Notes: generated from the letters alone by a model not told the origin. A stretch of DNA of 64,000 bases from Burkholderia ubonensis subsp. mesacidophila (GCF_002097715.1 NZ_CP020738.1:1798001-1862000), one strand, 5' to 3'; counted from the first letter of the stretch, positions 53,053 to 63,716 are shown. Numbers and translations are program-made.

Positions 53053-53868
53053 ATGGAAAGCTTAATCCCGGCAGCGAAGCGGTATGGACAGATGCGACAC
53101 ACGTTGCGTCGGCACTGTGTGATGCTGCTGCTCGCCGGCTCGGCCTGGGGAACGTCAGGCGCTGCGCATGCGGCGCTCGCGTGCGACGCGCCGTGGATGC
53201 ATAAGGGTGGTGGCTTCACGATGTCGGTGTTGCCGGCGGGCATCGTCCTTGAGGTCGAAATGCTTGATTTCAAAAAGACCCACGACGGCAATTGCAGCGG
53301 TATGTTACGGGCGAACGGGACGCTGAGCGTGGCGGGCCGCACTTCGCGCAGCCAAAACGACATGGCGCTCCACATCGTTGACGGTCACGCCCGCTTTGGG
53401 GCGCTCTCTTCTGATGGATCAATACGCGCATCGTCAAACGACGCGTCGATGGCGGGCTCGGTATCGGCGCAAATGGCCGGCCTGCTCAGCTACGTCGGCG
53501 AATCCCTGACCGAGGGCGCAACTCTGCCTGGCACACGCAGCGAGGTGTCGTTCGCGGGCACGGTGTCGGCAATGGGCATGAACGTCAATCACATCTCCGT
53601 GCCGAAGGCGGTCGTGACGACCACAGCAAAGCGCATTGGAAAGCCAGAACAACTCGACACAGTTGCCGGTCGGCTCGTGTGTGTGCCGATCAGCTACGAC
53701 CAAACGCAGCAAGCTACCAAGATCACCATGTTCGGCCACGCGACGACCGTGCCGGCCGCCACGCAGCACGTCGTCGATCATTTCTGCCCCGCGACCGGGC
53801 TGGTGATGCTCAAGGATGCGGGCGACAACGGCAAGAGTGGAGCCGTGAAGATCACCGCAATGCATTGA
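53053..53868 (+). CDS. Exported protein of unknown function
   Basis: A 271-residue protein with an N-terminal signal (HCVMLLLAGSAWGTSGAAHAA, cleaved after AHA) and a strong GAGGAGGT five bases before the ATG. The mature part is beta-rich, with four Cys (CDAPW, GNCSG, LVCVP, HFCPA) that could form two disulphides. No family is recognised. It lies 94 bases after the OmpA-type lipoprotein on the same strand and may be co-expressed with it. Confidence 0.82.
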   Translation: MESLIPAAKRYGQMRHTLRRHCVMLLLAGSAWGTSGAAHAALACDAPWMHKGGGFTMSVLPAGIVLEVEMLDFKKTHDGNCSGMLRANGTLSVAGRTSRSQNDMALHIVDGHARFGALSSDGSIRASSNDASMAGSVSAQMAGLLSYVGESLTEGATLPGTRSEVSFAGTVSAMGMNVNHISVPKAVVTTTAKRIGKPEQLDTVAGRLVCVPISYDQTQQATKITMFGHATTVPAATQHVVDHFCPATGLVMLKDAGDNGKSGAVKITAMH

Positions 53869-53986
53869 GCGCGCTGCGGTGTTATCGCGTGGCTCGGTTC
53901 CTGTCCATTGGATCGTCAGTGGAAGGTGCGCCCCCCGTTCCGACTTTCAAGCTCACGTTGTCACACTAGCCCAACGGAATTCCAGC

Positions 53987-54370
53987 ATGACTTTGTATCG
54001 ATCGATACTCGCCGCAGCGTGCGGCACACTCGCGTTTGCCTCCTGCGGCGCACAGGCCCAGGGCAAGAGCGAAGTGCCCGGCGTGATTCTGACGCAGCTA
54101 ACGATGTTCATCACGAGCGCCTATCTGAAGGCGGACAAGATCGGGGAGGCCCCCGACCTCGACGTTCCTGAGCCGCCAACGGCTGCCGCCCTGCAAGCCA
54201 AAGTGTTCGCTGGCACGGCTCAGACCCTGCGCATGCGCAAGAAGAAGTGTGCGAATGTCATTGGTGCCCGGGTGCCGGAAGACAAGCACGATACCCGCAC
54301 GATCGCCGTAACCTGCTCGGATGGCGGTCGCTACATGATCGTCATAGACGAGGCAACGATCACTCCGTGA
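53987..54370 (+). CDS. Small exported protein of unknown function
   Basis: A 127-residue protein with signal peptide MTLYRSILAAACGTLAFASC; cleavage could be after AQA, or the Cys could be a lipidation site (FASC is a weak lipobox). The mature part has two Cys (KKKCANVIG; VTCSDGG) and ends VTCSDGGRYMIVIDEATITP, a short beta hairpin. GGAA lies upstream of the ATG. Third of three co-directional exported-protein genes; no family recognised. Confidence 0.72.
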   Translation: MTLYRSILAAACGTLAFASCGAQAQGKSEVPGVILTQLTMFITSAYLKADKIGEAPDLDVPEPPTAAALQAKVFAGTAQTLRMRKKKCANVIGARVPEDKHDTRTIAVTCSDGGRYMIVIDEATITP

Positions 54371-54588
54371 TTTGATCAGCCCATCGGAAAACAGCTTCTG
54401 TGCCTTCGGATTCTTGCTCTTCTTGGTCACTGTTGCATCAGTCATAGGACGTTGGTTCCGTTATCGTCTCATGACCTCAGCACACTAAAAATCTGACAGG
54501 CTCCCTCGCAGATACGCGTCACGCGGTTTTCCTTATCACCGGCTACGCCCAAACAGACAGGTCGCAACGTGTTTTCATCCTCGTCGCT

Positions 54589-55182
54589 TCAAAATGAGTG
54601 TCCTGTCCAGCCCACGCTGAATTTCACGCCGATGCCCGCTTGCCTGAACTCGGGATGAGCTTCCATCGTTTCCACTACGAGCGCGTAGTGCTCGCCAGGG
54701 GTTAGCCTCGGAAGACGATCAACGACCACCGAAACCGTCGAAGTGCCATCCGCCTCTTTACCCCAACCCTCGCAATACGATGTCGGCTCATACTTGTTCT
54801 CGATGACCGGCGCCCCGCCTTTATCCAGGGCAAACAGGCTGACCTTCAACGGCACGACCTTCGTGCGTACACCGCTGCCCGTTTCGCAACCGACCATCTT
54901 CGATCCACGGACGCGGCGATCGTCATCCTTGAACAAAAAATCGAGCTTCATGGTGTCCGCATCATTTGCGACAAAGCTTTGGATGCTGAATGTCCTGTTG
55001 GCGCTTTCGACATCGATATCCAGTGATGCAGGCACGACCCGCAGTGGTTTCGCCATGTCCCGGTACACACCGAACGCGATTGCCGTTGCGCACACAACAA
55101 ATGCCGCAGCGCAAACAATCACGAAACGCCTGGCCAATCTTTCCATGAACGACTTCATGTTGTTGTACTTTTCCGCAGTCAT
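54589..55182 (-). CDS. Membrane-anchored or exported protein, DUF5625-like
   Basis: A 197-residue protein with an N-terminal hydrophobic helix (RFVIVCAAAFVVCATAIAFGV), then a beta-sandwich-like region: FVANDADTMKLDFLFKDDD, GCETGSGVRTKVVPLKVSLF, and YALVVETMEAHPEF. This resembles DUF5625-type extracytoplasmic domains, from memory only. Alternative starts lie at 55158 (GGAAAAG upstream) and 55146. It is convergent with the exported-protein genes; the 218 bases between hold nothing I recognise. Confidence 0.7.
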   Translation of the reverse strand: MTAEKYNNMKSFMERLARRFVIVCAAAFVVCATAIAFGVYRDMAKPLRVVPASLDIDVESANRTFSIQSFVANDADTMKLDFLFKDDDRRVRGSKMVGCETGSGVRTKVVPLKVSLFALDKGGAPVIENKYEPTSYCEGWGKEADGTSTVSVVVDRLPRLTPGEHYALVVETMEAHPEFRQAGIGVKFSVGWTGHSF

Positions 55183-55217
55183 GCAGCCATCCGCTCACCG
55201 GGCCCTGGGCACGCTCT

Positions 55218-55785
55218 CTACAGAGAAAATGCCTGTTTGATATGCAGCGCCGCCTCTCGCGGCGTGCAAACACTGGTATCCACCACGAGGTCATACTTCA
55301 TGTCCGCATGGACTCGCTGATACTGCCATCTGGCAAGTCCGATTTCGCGATCGCCCCGGTTTCGTTCACGCTCCTCGATCACTTCTAGCGGCGCAACCAC
55401 GCCGACGACCAACAGATTAAAACCGGAAAGCAAGCACGTAGTCTTCCTTTTCCTGACCCAGCAATACCTCGTCCACAATGAGATTGTTGCCCTGCGATGC
55501 CAAAGCGGCGATCGCGTGCCGCATGCCTTGCATGACGCGCGCGCCGACAGGCCCGCTCTGTATCGATACCACGCGGCGCTCCCCCTCGACCGAGGAGGAA
55601 AACATGAATCCTTCAGGGTGATCCATATATTGCCCGGGCAACATCGCCAGGAACGCGTCCATTTGCACGTGCAAAAACACATCCGTTGTCACGGCCTGCA
55701 GTTCCCGGGCCAACGCGCTCTTGCCGACACTGCCGACGCCGTTGAGCAGGACGATCGTCGCTTCGTTATTTGAATTTCGCGTCAT
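55218..55785 (-). pseudogene. Chloramphenicol-phosphotransferase-like P-loop kinase, frameshifted
   Basis: The N-terminal part from ATG 55785 (GAGG upstream) has a P-loop, IVLLNGVGSVGKSALARELQ, and runs through GQYMDHPEGFMF to NNLIVDEVLLGQEKEDYV before a premature stop at 55417. The neighbouring frame continues as SGFNLLVVGVVAPLEVIEER, then NRGDREIGLARWQYQRVHAD and YDLVVDTSVC, the usual C-terminus of chloramphenicol phosphotransferase-like nucleotide kinases. One extra base in a CTTTCC stretch near 55425 explains the break. The N-terminal half keeps the ATP site, but the fold would be incomplete. Confidence 0.8.
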
Positions 55786-55806
55786 GAACGGCCTCTGATA
55801 GCGCGC

Positions 55807-55845
55807 AAAAAAACGCCGCCGCCCCACCACACACGGGGCGGCGGC
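55807..55845 (-). terminator. Intrinsic terminator after the aldehyde dehydrogenase operon
   Basis: A perfect 11-bp GC stem (55815-55825 with 55835-55845) and a 9-base loop, followed on the minus strand by seven T. It lies 22 bases after the aldehyde dehydrogenase stop and marks the end of the 62.9-55.9 kb unit. Confidence 0.92.
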
Positions 55846-55866
55846 CTACCTGCATTCAATCGCCCA

Positions 55867-57333
<1,467 letters not shown>

Positions 57334-57397
57334 TCAAAAAAGGTGCGCCGCCTCGCGAACGAGCGCGCACCGGTTAACCGAAGTCCGACCCGCGCGC

Positions 57398-58717
57398 TCA
57401 ACGCGCCGCCTGGGTCGCCTTGCGGAGCTTCGCCACCTCCGACGCCTGCACGGCCGGCGCGCCGTTGTTCCAGCCGGCGCGCATGAACGTCAGCACGTCG
57501 GCGATCTGCCGGTCGCTCAGCACGTTCGAGAACGCCGGCATCGGATACGCGGACGGCACGCCGTCGATCACCAGCGTCTCGCTGCCGTTGAGCGTCACGT
57601 TGACCAGCGACGTCGCATCCCGCTCCAGCAGGTTCGGATTGCCGGCGAGCGGCGACAGCAGCGGCGCGTAGCCGCGCCCGTCGACGCCGTGGCAATGCAG
57701 GCAGTAAGCGTTATACACCTTCGCGCCCGGATCGTTCGCCGGCCGGCCCAGCACGACCTGGCTCGCCTTCGGGTCGTAGCGGTACGGCGGCGCGCCGTTC
57801 CCGCCCGCCGCCGGCAGCGACTTCAGGTAGCGGGCCATCGCCGTCAGGTCCTCGCCGGTAAGCGCCTGCGTGCTGTGGTTGATCACGCTCACCATCGAGC
57901 CGAACGCGGTCGCATGCTGGTTCGCGCCCGTCTTCAGGAACTGCGCGACGTCCGCCTCGCTCCAGCGGCCGAGCCCCGTATTGTGCTCGCCCGTCAGGTT
58001 CGACGCGAACCAGTTGTCGATCGGCGCGCCCGACAGGAACGCCGCGCCGCCCTCGTCGAGCGCCTTCTCCTGGAACCCGACGCCGCGCGGCGTATGGCAC
58101 GACCCGCAGTGCCCGAGGCCCTGCACGAGATACGCGCCGCGATTCCACATCGCGTCCTTGCCCGGCTTGTCCGCATAGGCGGTCGTATCGAGGAACACCG
58201 CGTTCCACAGCTTGAGCGGCCAGCGCAGGTTCAGCGGCCACGGGATGTCGGACGCGCGGTTCGGCTGCTTCACGGGGTCGACGCCATTCATGAAATACGC
58301 ATAGAGCGCCTTCACGTCGTCGTCCTTCAGCTTCGCGTACGACGGATACGGCATCGCCGGATACAGGTTGTGGCCGTCCTTCGCGACGCCCGCGCGCAGC
58401 GCGCGCGCGAAGTCGGCTTCCGTGTAGCGGCCGATGCCCGTATCCGGGTCGGGCGTGATGTTGGTCGTGTAGATCGCGCCCATCGGCGTGTCCATCTTCA
58501 AGCCGCCGGCGAACGGCATGCCGCCTTGCGGCGCGGTGTGGCAGGCGACGCAGTCGCCCGCCTTCGCCAGGTACGCGCCGCGCGCGACGAGCGCCGCGTC
58601 GGGCGTCGCGGCCTGTGCGGCAGGGACTGAGGCAGCGGCCGCCAGCACGACAGCGACTGTGACGGCGGCCGCGCCGAGCGCCTTCGCGGCGCGCGCCAGG
58701 GGTGTGATTCGAATCAT
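57398..58717 (-). CDS. Tri-haem cytochrome c (dehydrogenase electron-acceptor subunit)
   Basis: A 439-residue periplasmic cytochrome with a signal peptide ending VPAAQA. Three haem sites are present: CVACH (56-60), CGSCH (204-208) and CLHCH (339-343). This is the layout of the cytochrome subunits of membrane alcohol, aldehyde and gluconate dehydrogenases. It lies 14 bases after the molybdopterin subunit gene, so it probably passes that enzyme's electrons to the quinone pool or oxidases. Confidence 0.95.
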   Translation of the reverse strand: MIRITPLARAAKALGAAAVTVAVVLAAAASVPAAQAATPDAALVARGAYLAKAGDCVACHTAPQGGMPFAGGLKMDTPMGAIYTTNITPDPDTGIGRYTEADFARALRAGVAKDGHNLYPAMPYPSYAKLKDDDVKALYAYFMNGVDPVKQPNRASDIPWPLNLRWPLKLWNAVFLDTTAYADKPGKDAMWNRGAYLVQGLGHCGSCHTPRGVGFQEKALDEGGAAFLSGAPIDNWFASNLTGEHNTGLGRWSEADVAQFLKTGANQHATAFGSMVSVINHSTQALTGEDLTAMARYLKSLPAAGGNGAPPYRYDPKASQVVLGRPANDPGAKVYNAYCLHCHGVDGRGYAPLLSPLAGNPNLLERDATSLVNVTLNGSETLVIDGVPSAYPMPAFSNVLSDRQIADVLTFMRAGWNNGAPAVQASEVAKLRKATQAAR

Positions 58718-58731
58718 CCGTGTCCTCGATG

Positions 58732-60951
58732 TCAGGCGGTTTTCAGCTGGTTGCCGACCGGCAGCTTGCGCACGCGCTTGCCGGTCGCGGCGAAGATCGC
58801 GTTCGCCAGCGCGGCCGCAAGCGCCGCGGTGCCCGGCTCGCCGATCCCGCCGGGCGCTTCGCCGCTCTTCACGAGGTGCACCTCGATCGGCGGCGTCTCG
58901 TTGATCCGCAGCATCCGGTAGTCGGTGAAGTTGCTTTGCGCGACGCGGCCGTTCTCGATCGTGATCTCACCGTACAGCGCGCCCGTGATTCCGAAGATGA
59001 TCCCGCCCTGCACCTGCGCGTCGATCGTGTCCGGATTGACGGCCATCCCGCAGTCGACCGCGCACACGACACGCTTGACCTGCACGTCGCCGTCGTCCAC
59101 CGCGACGTCCACGACGATCGAGAAGAAGCTGCCGAACGCGTGCATCACCGACACGCCGCGCCCCTGGCCCTTCGGCAGCGGCGTGCCCCATCCCGCGGCC
59201 TTCGACGCGACGTCGAGCACGTTGCGCGCGCGCGGCGACTTGCCGAGCAGCGCGCGGCGGTACTGCACCGGGTCGGTCCTGGTCTGCGCGGCGAGCTCGT
59301 CGATGAAGCTCTCGACGACGAACGTGCCGCGCGTCGGCCCGACGCCGCGCCAGAACGCGGTCGGCACGTGGCGCGGCTCCTGCCGCACGTAGTCGACGAG
59401 CTGGTTCGGCAGGTCGTACGGCAGCTCGGCCGCGACCTCGACGGCGTCCGGATCGACGCCGTTCTTCACCGCGGGCGGCGCGAAGCGCGCGAGAATCGAC
59501 GAGCCGACGATGCGGTGCCGCCATGCGATCGGCTTGCCGTTCGCGTCGAGGCCGGCCGAGATTCGGTCGTAGTAGTACGGCCGGTACATGTCGTGCTGGA
59601 TGTCTTCCTCGCGGGTCCACACGACCTTCACGGGCGCGTTGACCTGCTTCGCGATCTTCACCGCCTGCACGACCATGTCGATCTCGAGCCGGCGGCCGAA
59701 GCCGCCGCCGAGCAGGTGGTTGTTCACGACGATCTTCTCGCGCGGGAAGCCGGTGATCTGCTGCACGGCGTCGAGCGCGCGCGTCGGCACCTGGGTGCCG
59801 ACCCAGATCTCGCAGCCGTCGGGACGCACGTGCACCGTGCAGTTGACGGGCTCCATCGTCGCGTGCGCGAGCAACGGCTGCTCGTAGACCGCGTCGACGC
59901 GCGTCTTCGCGTTCGAAAACGCCTTGTCGACGTCGCCGTCCTTGCGCGCGACCGCGCCCTTGCCGCTGTCCGCCGCCCGCGCGTGGTCCGCGGCGATGTC
60001 CTTCGTCGACACCTTCGCGCCCGCGCCTTCGTTCCACTTCACGACGAGCGCCGACGCGCCGCGCTTGGCCGCCCACGTGTGGTCGCCGACCACCGCGACC
60101 GCGTTGTCCGCACGCACGATCTGGCGCACGCCGCGGATCTGCTTGGCCGCCGTGTCGTCGACGCTCGCGACCGTACCGCCGAACACCGGGCTGTTGACGA
60201 TCACCGCAACCAACATGCCCGGCAGCCTCACGTCGAGCCCGAACTGCGCGGTGCCGTCGACCTTTTCCGGCGAATCGAGACGCTTGACCGGCTTGCCGAC
60301 CAGCTTGAAATCCGCGGGCTGCTTCAGCGCGACGCTCTTCGGCACCGGCAGCTTTGCCGCGGCGTCCGCGAGCTGGCCGTACGACGCGCGCCGTCCGCTC
60401 GGCGGATGCAGCACCTCGCCGTTTTCCGCGCGGCAGGCCGCCGGATCGACGCCCCATTGCTTCGCCGCCGCACTGACGAGCAGCGTGCGCGCGGTCGCGC
60501 CCGCCTGGCGCATCGGCTCCCACGCGTAGCGGATCGACGTCGAGCCGCCGGTGAGCTGGCCGCCGAGCAGCGGGTCGAAGAACAGCTTCTCGTTGGGCGG
60601 CGCATGGTCGAGCGTCACGTTCGACAGCGGCACCTCGAGCTCATCGGCGATCAGCATCGGCAGCGACGTGTAGACGCCTTGCCCCATCTCGACCTTCGGC
60701 ATCACGAGCGTAACCTGCCCGTTGCGGTCGATCTGCACGAACGCATTCGGCGCGAACACGCCGGGGCGCGGCGCCTCGTTCGCATTGCCGCCGATCACCG
60801 AGCGCCGCGCATCGCCGCCCGCCGCCGGCACGCTGAAGCCGAGCAGCAATCCGCCGCCCGCGGCCGCACCGAGCGTCATGCCGAACTTGAGGAACGTGCG
60901 GCGCGACAAGCCCGCATTTGCCTGGCCGGCTTCGATCAGTCCTCGCGACAT
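58732..60951 (-). CDS. Molybdopterin-binding subunit, xanthine-oxidase family (IorB/aldehyde-oxidase-like)
   Basis: A 739-residue molybdoenzyme large subunit. It has a twin-arginine signal (LSRRTFLKFGMTLGAAAGGG), so it is exported folded. The body shows MPKVEMGQGVYTSLPMLIAD near the start, then LGGGFGRRLEIDMV, and the GIGEPGT active-site motif with the catalytic Glu near the C-terminus. This is the isoquinoline 1-oxidoreductase beta-type, also used by periplasmic aldehyde oxidoreductases. The [2Fe-2S] subunit gene ends 1 base upstream and the cytochrome gene follows. Confidence 0.95.
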   Translation of the reverse strand: MSRGLIEAGQANAGLSRRTFLKFGMTLGAAAGGGLLLGFSVPAAGGDARRSVIGGNANEAPRPGVFAPNAFVQIDRNGQVTLVMPKVEMGQGVYTSLPMLIADELEVPLSNVTLDHAPPNEKLFFDPLLGGQLTGGSTSIRYAWEPMRQAGATARTLLVSAAAKQWGVDPAACRAENGEVLHPPSGRRASYGQLADAAAKLPVPKSVALKQPADFKLVGKPVKRLDSPEKVDGTAQFGLDVRLPGMLVAVIVNSPVFGGTVASVDDTAAKQIRGVRQIVRADNAVAVVGDHTWAAKRGASALVVKWNEGAGAKVSTKDIAADHARAADSGKGAVARKDGDVDKAFSNAKTRVDAVYEQPLLAHATMEPVNCTVHVRPDGCEIWVGTQVPTRALDAVQQITGFPREKIVVNNHLLGGGFGRRLEIDMVVQAVKIAKQVNAPVKVVWTREEDIQHDMYRPYYYDRISAGLDANGKPIAWRHRIVGSSILARFAPPAVKNGVDPDAVEVAAELPYDLPNQLVDYVRQEPRHVPTAFWRGVGPTRGTFVVESFIDELAAQTRTDPVQYRRALLGKSPRARNVLDVASKAAGWGTPLPKGQGRGVSVMHAFGSFFSIVVDVAVDDGDVQVKRVVCAVDCGMAVNPDTIDAQVQGGIIFGITGALYGEITIENGRVAQSNFTDYRMLRINETPPIEVHLVKSGEAPGGIGEPGTAALAAALANAIFAATGKRVRKLPVGNQLKTA

Positions 60952-60952
60952 G

Positions 60953-61408
60953 TCAGGCCTCCTTCGCGGCCTGCTTGATCGCCGCGCGAACCCGGTTGTA
61001 GGTGCCGCAGCGGCAGATGTTGCCGGCCATCGCGGCGTCGATGTCGGCGTCGTTCGGGTGCGGGTTCGACGCGATCAGCGCGGCGGCGGCCATCACCTGG
61101 CCCGACTGGCAATAGCCGCACTGGACGACGTCGAGCTCGCGCCACGCCTGCTGCACCTTGCGCCCGGCCGGCGTCGCGCCGACCGCCTCGATCGTCGTGA
61201 TCCTGCGCTCGCCGACCGCCGCGACCGGCAGCACGCACGCGCGCGCCGCGACGCCGTCGAGATGCACGGTGCACGCGCCGCACTGCGCGATGCCGCAGCC
61301 GAATTTCGTGCCGGTCAGGCCGACGAGATCGCGCAGCACCCAGAGGAGCGGCATGTCGGCGGGCGCGTCGACCGCATGGACCGCGCCGTTGATGTTCAGG
61401 TTGATCAT
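60953..61408 (-). CDS. [2Fe-2S] subunit, xanthine-oxidase family (IorA-like)
   Basis: A 151-residue small subunit. The plant-type cluster has [16 protein letters not shown] plus a preceding [10 protein letters not shown], and the second cluster has [10 protein letters not shown] and [12 protein letters not shown]. It carries no Tat signal and would be exported with its partner. It transfers electrons from the molybdenum centre to the cytochrome. It is co-transcribed with the large subunit (1-base gap). Confidence 0.96.
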   Translation of the reverse strand: MINLNINGAVHAVDAPADMPLLWVLRDLVGLTGTKFGCGIAQCGACTVHLDGVAARACVLPVAAVGERRITTIEAVGATPAGRKVQQAWRELDVVQCGYCQSGQVMAAAALIASNPHPNDADIDAAMAGNICRCGTYNRVRAAIKQAAKEA

Positions 61409-61461
61409 TCAGCCTCCGGGCTGGCGTAGTGTGGAGACGGCGCGGCGCGCGCGCCGACGGC

Positions 61462-61764
61462 TTACGACTGCACGGCGTCGAGCGCCGTGAGCACCTTCAC
61501 GACCGGCGGCTGCGCGAGCCATTCGCCGGCCTTCGCGCGATAGGCGTTGTAGTGCGGGCTCGCGCGGTGCGCGTCCAGTGCCACGTCGTCCTCATAGATC
61601 TCGAACAGGTCGAAACCCGGCGAACCGTCCGCCTGGCGGAACAGGTCGTAGCGCAGGTTGCCCGGCTCGGTGCGCGTCGCGGCGACGAGGCTGCGCAACT
61701 CGGTCTCGACCGTCTGCGCATGTTCGGGTTTCGGGATCAGGCTGGCGAATACGTAGACAGGCAT
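61462..61764 (-). CDS. Antibiotic-biosynthesis-monooxygenase-like (quinol monooxygenase) protein
   Basis: A 100-residue ABM ferredoxin-like fold protein: VYVFASLIPKPEHAQTVETE, EPGNLRYDLFRQ, and LFEIYEDDVALDAHRASPHY. Relatives include YgiN quinol monooxygenase and LsrG-type isomerases. GGAAG precedes the ATG at 61764, and the open frame before it does not look coding. It sits between the CurA-like reductase and the molybdoenzyme genes. A role in quinone or reactive carbonyl turnover is inferred. Confidence 0.92.
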   Translation of the reverse strand: MPVYVFASLIPKPEHAQTVETELRSLVAATRTEPGNLRYDLFRQADGSPGFDLFEIYEDDVALDAHRASPHYNAYRAKAGEWLAQPPVVKVLTALDAVQS

Positions 61765-61843
61765 GGTGCTTCCTTCTTTCCTTCGTTGAATCGGGATCGA
61801 CGATGCCGCGCGCCTGAACCGGCGCGCGGCGTGAGACATGAGG

Positions 61844-62887
61844 TCAGGCCAGTTCGTCGGAGCCGACGCGCACGACGACCTTGCCGAAGTTCTTGCCGGC
61901 GAGCAGGCCGATCAGCGTGTCCGGTGCGGCGTCCAGGCCGTCGACGACGTCCTCGCGCGCCTTCACCTTGCCGGCGGCGACCCACTCGCCCATGTCCTTC
62001 AGGAACGCGGCATAGCCCTCCGCATAATGATCGAGGATGATGAAGCCCTGCATCCGGACGCGCTTCCTGAGCAGCATCGACGTCAGCAGCGGCATGCGGT
62101 CCGGGCCCGCCGGCAGCGCGGTGTCGTTGTAATGCGCGATCAGCCCGCAAACCGGCACGCGCGCGCCGATGTTGAGCAGCGGCAGCACCGCATCGAACAC
62201 CGCGCCGCCGACGTTCTCGAAATAGACGTCGATGCCGCCCGGGCATGCGTCCGCCAGTTTGCGCGCAAAATCCGCATCGCGGTGATCGACGCACGCGTCG
62301 AAGCCGAGCGTCCCGCTGACATACGCGCACTTGTCCGCGCCGCCGGCGATGCCGACCACGCGGCAGCCCTTCAGCTTCGCGATCTGCCCGACGACGGCGC
62401 CGACCGCGCCGCTCGCCGCTGCGACCACCACGGTTTCGCCGGCCTTCGGCTCGCCGATCTTCAGCAGCCCGTGATAGGCGGTGAAGCCCGGCATCCCGAG
62501 CACGCCGAGCGCGTACGACGGGTGCGCGAAGTCGCGGCCGAGCGGAAACAGGCCCGTGCCGTCCGACACCGCGTAGTCCTGCCAGCCGCCCATGTCGACG
62601 ACGAGATCGCCCGCGCTGAACGCCGGCAGGTTCGACGCCACGACCTGGCTGACGGTCCCGCCGACCATCACGTCGCCGAGCGCCACCGGCGGCGCATAGG
62701 ACGGCGCGTCGCTCATCCGGCCGCGCATGTACGGGTCGAGCGACAGCCAGATCGTGCGCAGCAGGACCTGGCCCGGCCCGGGCGTCGGCACCGCGCCGGT
62801 TTCGGTGCGGAAGTTGTCCGCCGTCGGGACGCCCGCCGGGCGCGAACTCAGGACGATCCTGCGGTTTGCGGTCTTGCTTTGCGACAT
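61844..62887 (-). CDS. CurA-like NADP-dependent oxidoreductase (MDR, leukotriene-B4-dehydrogenase type)
   Basis: A 347-residue zinc-free MDR enzyme. It begins NRRIVLSSRPAGVPTADNFR and contains LSLDPYMRGRMSD, LGMPGFTAYHGLLKIG, the cofactor loop AAASGAVGAVVGQIAKL and YFENVGGAVFDAVLPLLN. This is the CurA/YncB and PTGR group, which reduces alpha,beta-unsaturated ketones and aldehydes with NADPH. GGAGGTTGAT lies directly before the ATG at 62887. It is the first gene of the operon behind the operator at 63004-63018. Confidence 0.94.
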   Translation of the reverse strand: MSQSKTANRRIVLSSRPAGVPTADNFRTETGAVPTPGPGQVLLRTIWLSLDPYMRGRMSDAPSYAPPVALGDVMVGGTVSQVVASNLPAFSAGDLVVDMGGWQDYAVSDGTGLFPLGRDFAHPSYALGVLGMPGFTAYHGLLKIGEPKAGETVVVAAASGAVGAVVGQIAKLKGCRVVGIAGGADKCAYVSGTLGFDACVDHRDADFARKLADACPGGIDVYFENVGGAVFDAVLPLLNIGARVPVCGLIAHYNDTALPAGPDRMPLLTSMLLRKRVRMQGFIILDHYAEGYAAFLKDMGEWVAAGKVKAREDVVDGLDAAPDTLIGLLAGKNFGKVVVRVGSDELA

Positions 62888-63003
62888 ATCAACCTCCGTC
62901 AATGGGGATGCGTGCTGTTGCACGATCCGGTCTGGAAAGGAAATCGGCGACACGGCAGGCGACGCCCGCGCGCCGCATGTCTGTATCGCCGATCCATGAA
63001 AAG

Positions 63004-63018
63004 TAGACCAGTCGTCTA
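63004..63018 (-). promoter_or_regulatory. NemR-type operator upstream of the CurA-like operon
   Basis: TAGACCAGTCGTCTA, an inverted repeat (TAGAC/GTCTA), with a GATAAT-like -10 directly beside it on the minus strand (63019-63024). It matches 14 of 15 bases of the site upstream of the TetR gene. Binding there would block the promoter. Confidence 0.8.
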
Positions 63019-63030
63019 TTATCGGGGCAC

Positions 63031-63054
63031 AAAATAAGGCGCGCGATGCGCGCC
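63031..63054 (-). terminator. Intrinsic terminator after the nemR-like gene
   Basis: A 7-bp GC stem (63038-63044 with 63048-63054) and a 3-base loop, followed on the minus strand by TTATTTT. It separates the regulator transcript from the operon promoter 12 bases further on. Confidence 0.8.
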
Positions 63055-63058
63055 TCGC

Positions 63059-63679
63059 TTACTGCCACGCTCCGTTGCCGGCCGCCTGCGGCAGATTCAG
63101 CATCCGCAGCGTCGCGGCCATCGCGGTTTCGAGCGGCTTGCGGTTGCGGTGGATCTTCTCCAGCAGCGTCGCGCCGAGCCACATCTCATACAGCGTCGCG
63201 GCGGTGTGAGACGGATCGTCGATCCCGTGCAGCGAACCGTCGGCCAGCCCCGTTTCGATGCCGGCAGCAAGCCGCTCGATGATCTGCCCGGTGCCACGCC
63301 GCAGAACCGAGCGCATCGCTTCGGACAGATCCGCCACCTCGGCGCCGAGCTTCACCGCGAGGCACTTGCCCTCCGGATCGTCGTTGCATTGCGTGTGCAG
63401 CCAGTTGTTCCAGTAGGTCATCAGGCGCGCGGCGCCCGTGCCCGGTTGCCGGACCAGCAGGTTGTCGAGATGCTCGAGATAGCCTTCGAAGTACGCTTCG
63501 AGCAGCGCTTCGCCGAACGCCTCTTTCGAGCCGAAGTAATGATAGAACGAGCCCTTCGGGATGCCCGCCGCGGCGAGAATCTCGTTCAGACCGACCGCCG
63601 AAAACCCCTTGTGGAGCATGATCGGCTTCGCGATATTCAGGATGTGATGGCGGACTTCCGCGCCTGAAGATGCATTCAT
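63059..63679 (-). CDS. nemR: NemR-type TetR repressor
   Basis: A 206-residue TetR regulator. The helix-turn-helix is ILAAAGIPKGSFYHYFGSKE (34-53). The ligand domain has GKCLAVKLGAEVADLSEAM followed by RSVLRRGTG, closely like E. coli NemR GCLTVKLSAEVCDLSEDM; the Cys is residue 106, the NemR redox/electrophile sensor position. NemR is released by quinones, N-ethylmaleimide, methylglyoxal and hypochlorite. The ATG at 63679 is preferred to one six codons earlier. It has its own operator 22 bases upstream, so autoregulation is likely. Unlike in E. coli, the neighbours are not nemA and gloA. Confidence 0.93.
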   Translation of the reverse strand: MNASSGAEVRHHILNIAKPIMLHKGFSAVGLNEILAAAGIPKGSFYHYFGSKEAFGEALLEAYFEGYLEHLDNLLVRQPGTGAARLMTYWNNWLHTQCNDDPEGKCLAVKLGAEVADLSEAMRSVLRRGTGQIIERLAAGIETGLADGSLHGIDDPSHTAATLYEMWLGATLLEKIHRNRKPLETAMAATLRMLNLPQAAGNGAWQ

Positions 63680-63701
63680 GATGGCGTATGGTAGCAACGA
63701 T

Positions 63702-63716
63702 TAGACCGGTCGTCTA
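63702..63716 (-). promoter_or_regulatory. NemR-type operator upstream of nemR
   Basis: TAGACCGGTCGTCTA, one base different from the site at 63004-63018 and in the same orientation. It lies just before the repressor start, fitting autorepression. Confidence 0.8.

Noticed and set aside
54098..54445. Minus-strand 115-codon open frame overlapping the small exported protein gene
   Set aside because: The first 20 codons (KKSKNPKAQKLFSDG) look plausible, but the rest is the antisense of a better-supported gene with signal peptide; no ribosome-binding site decided it.
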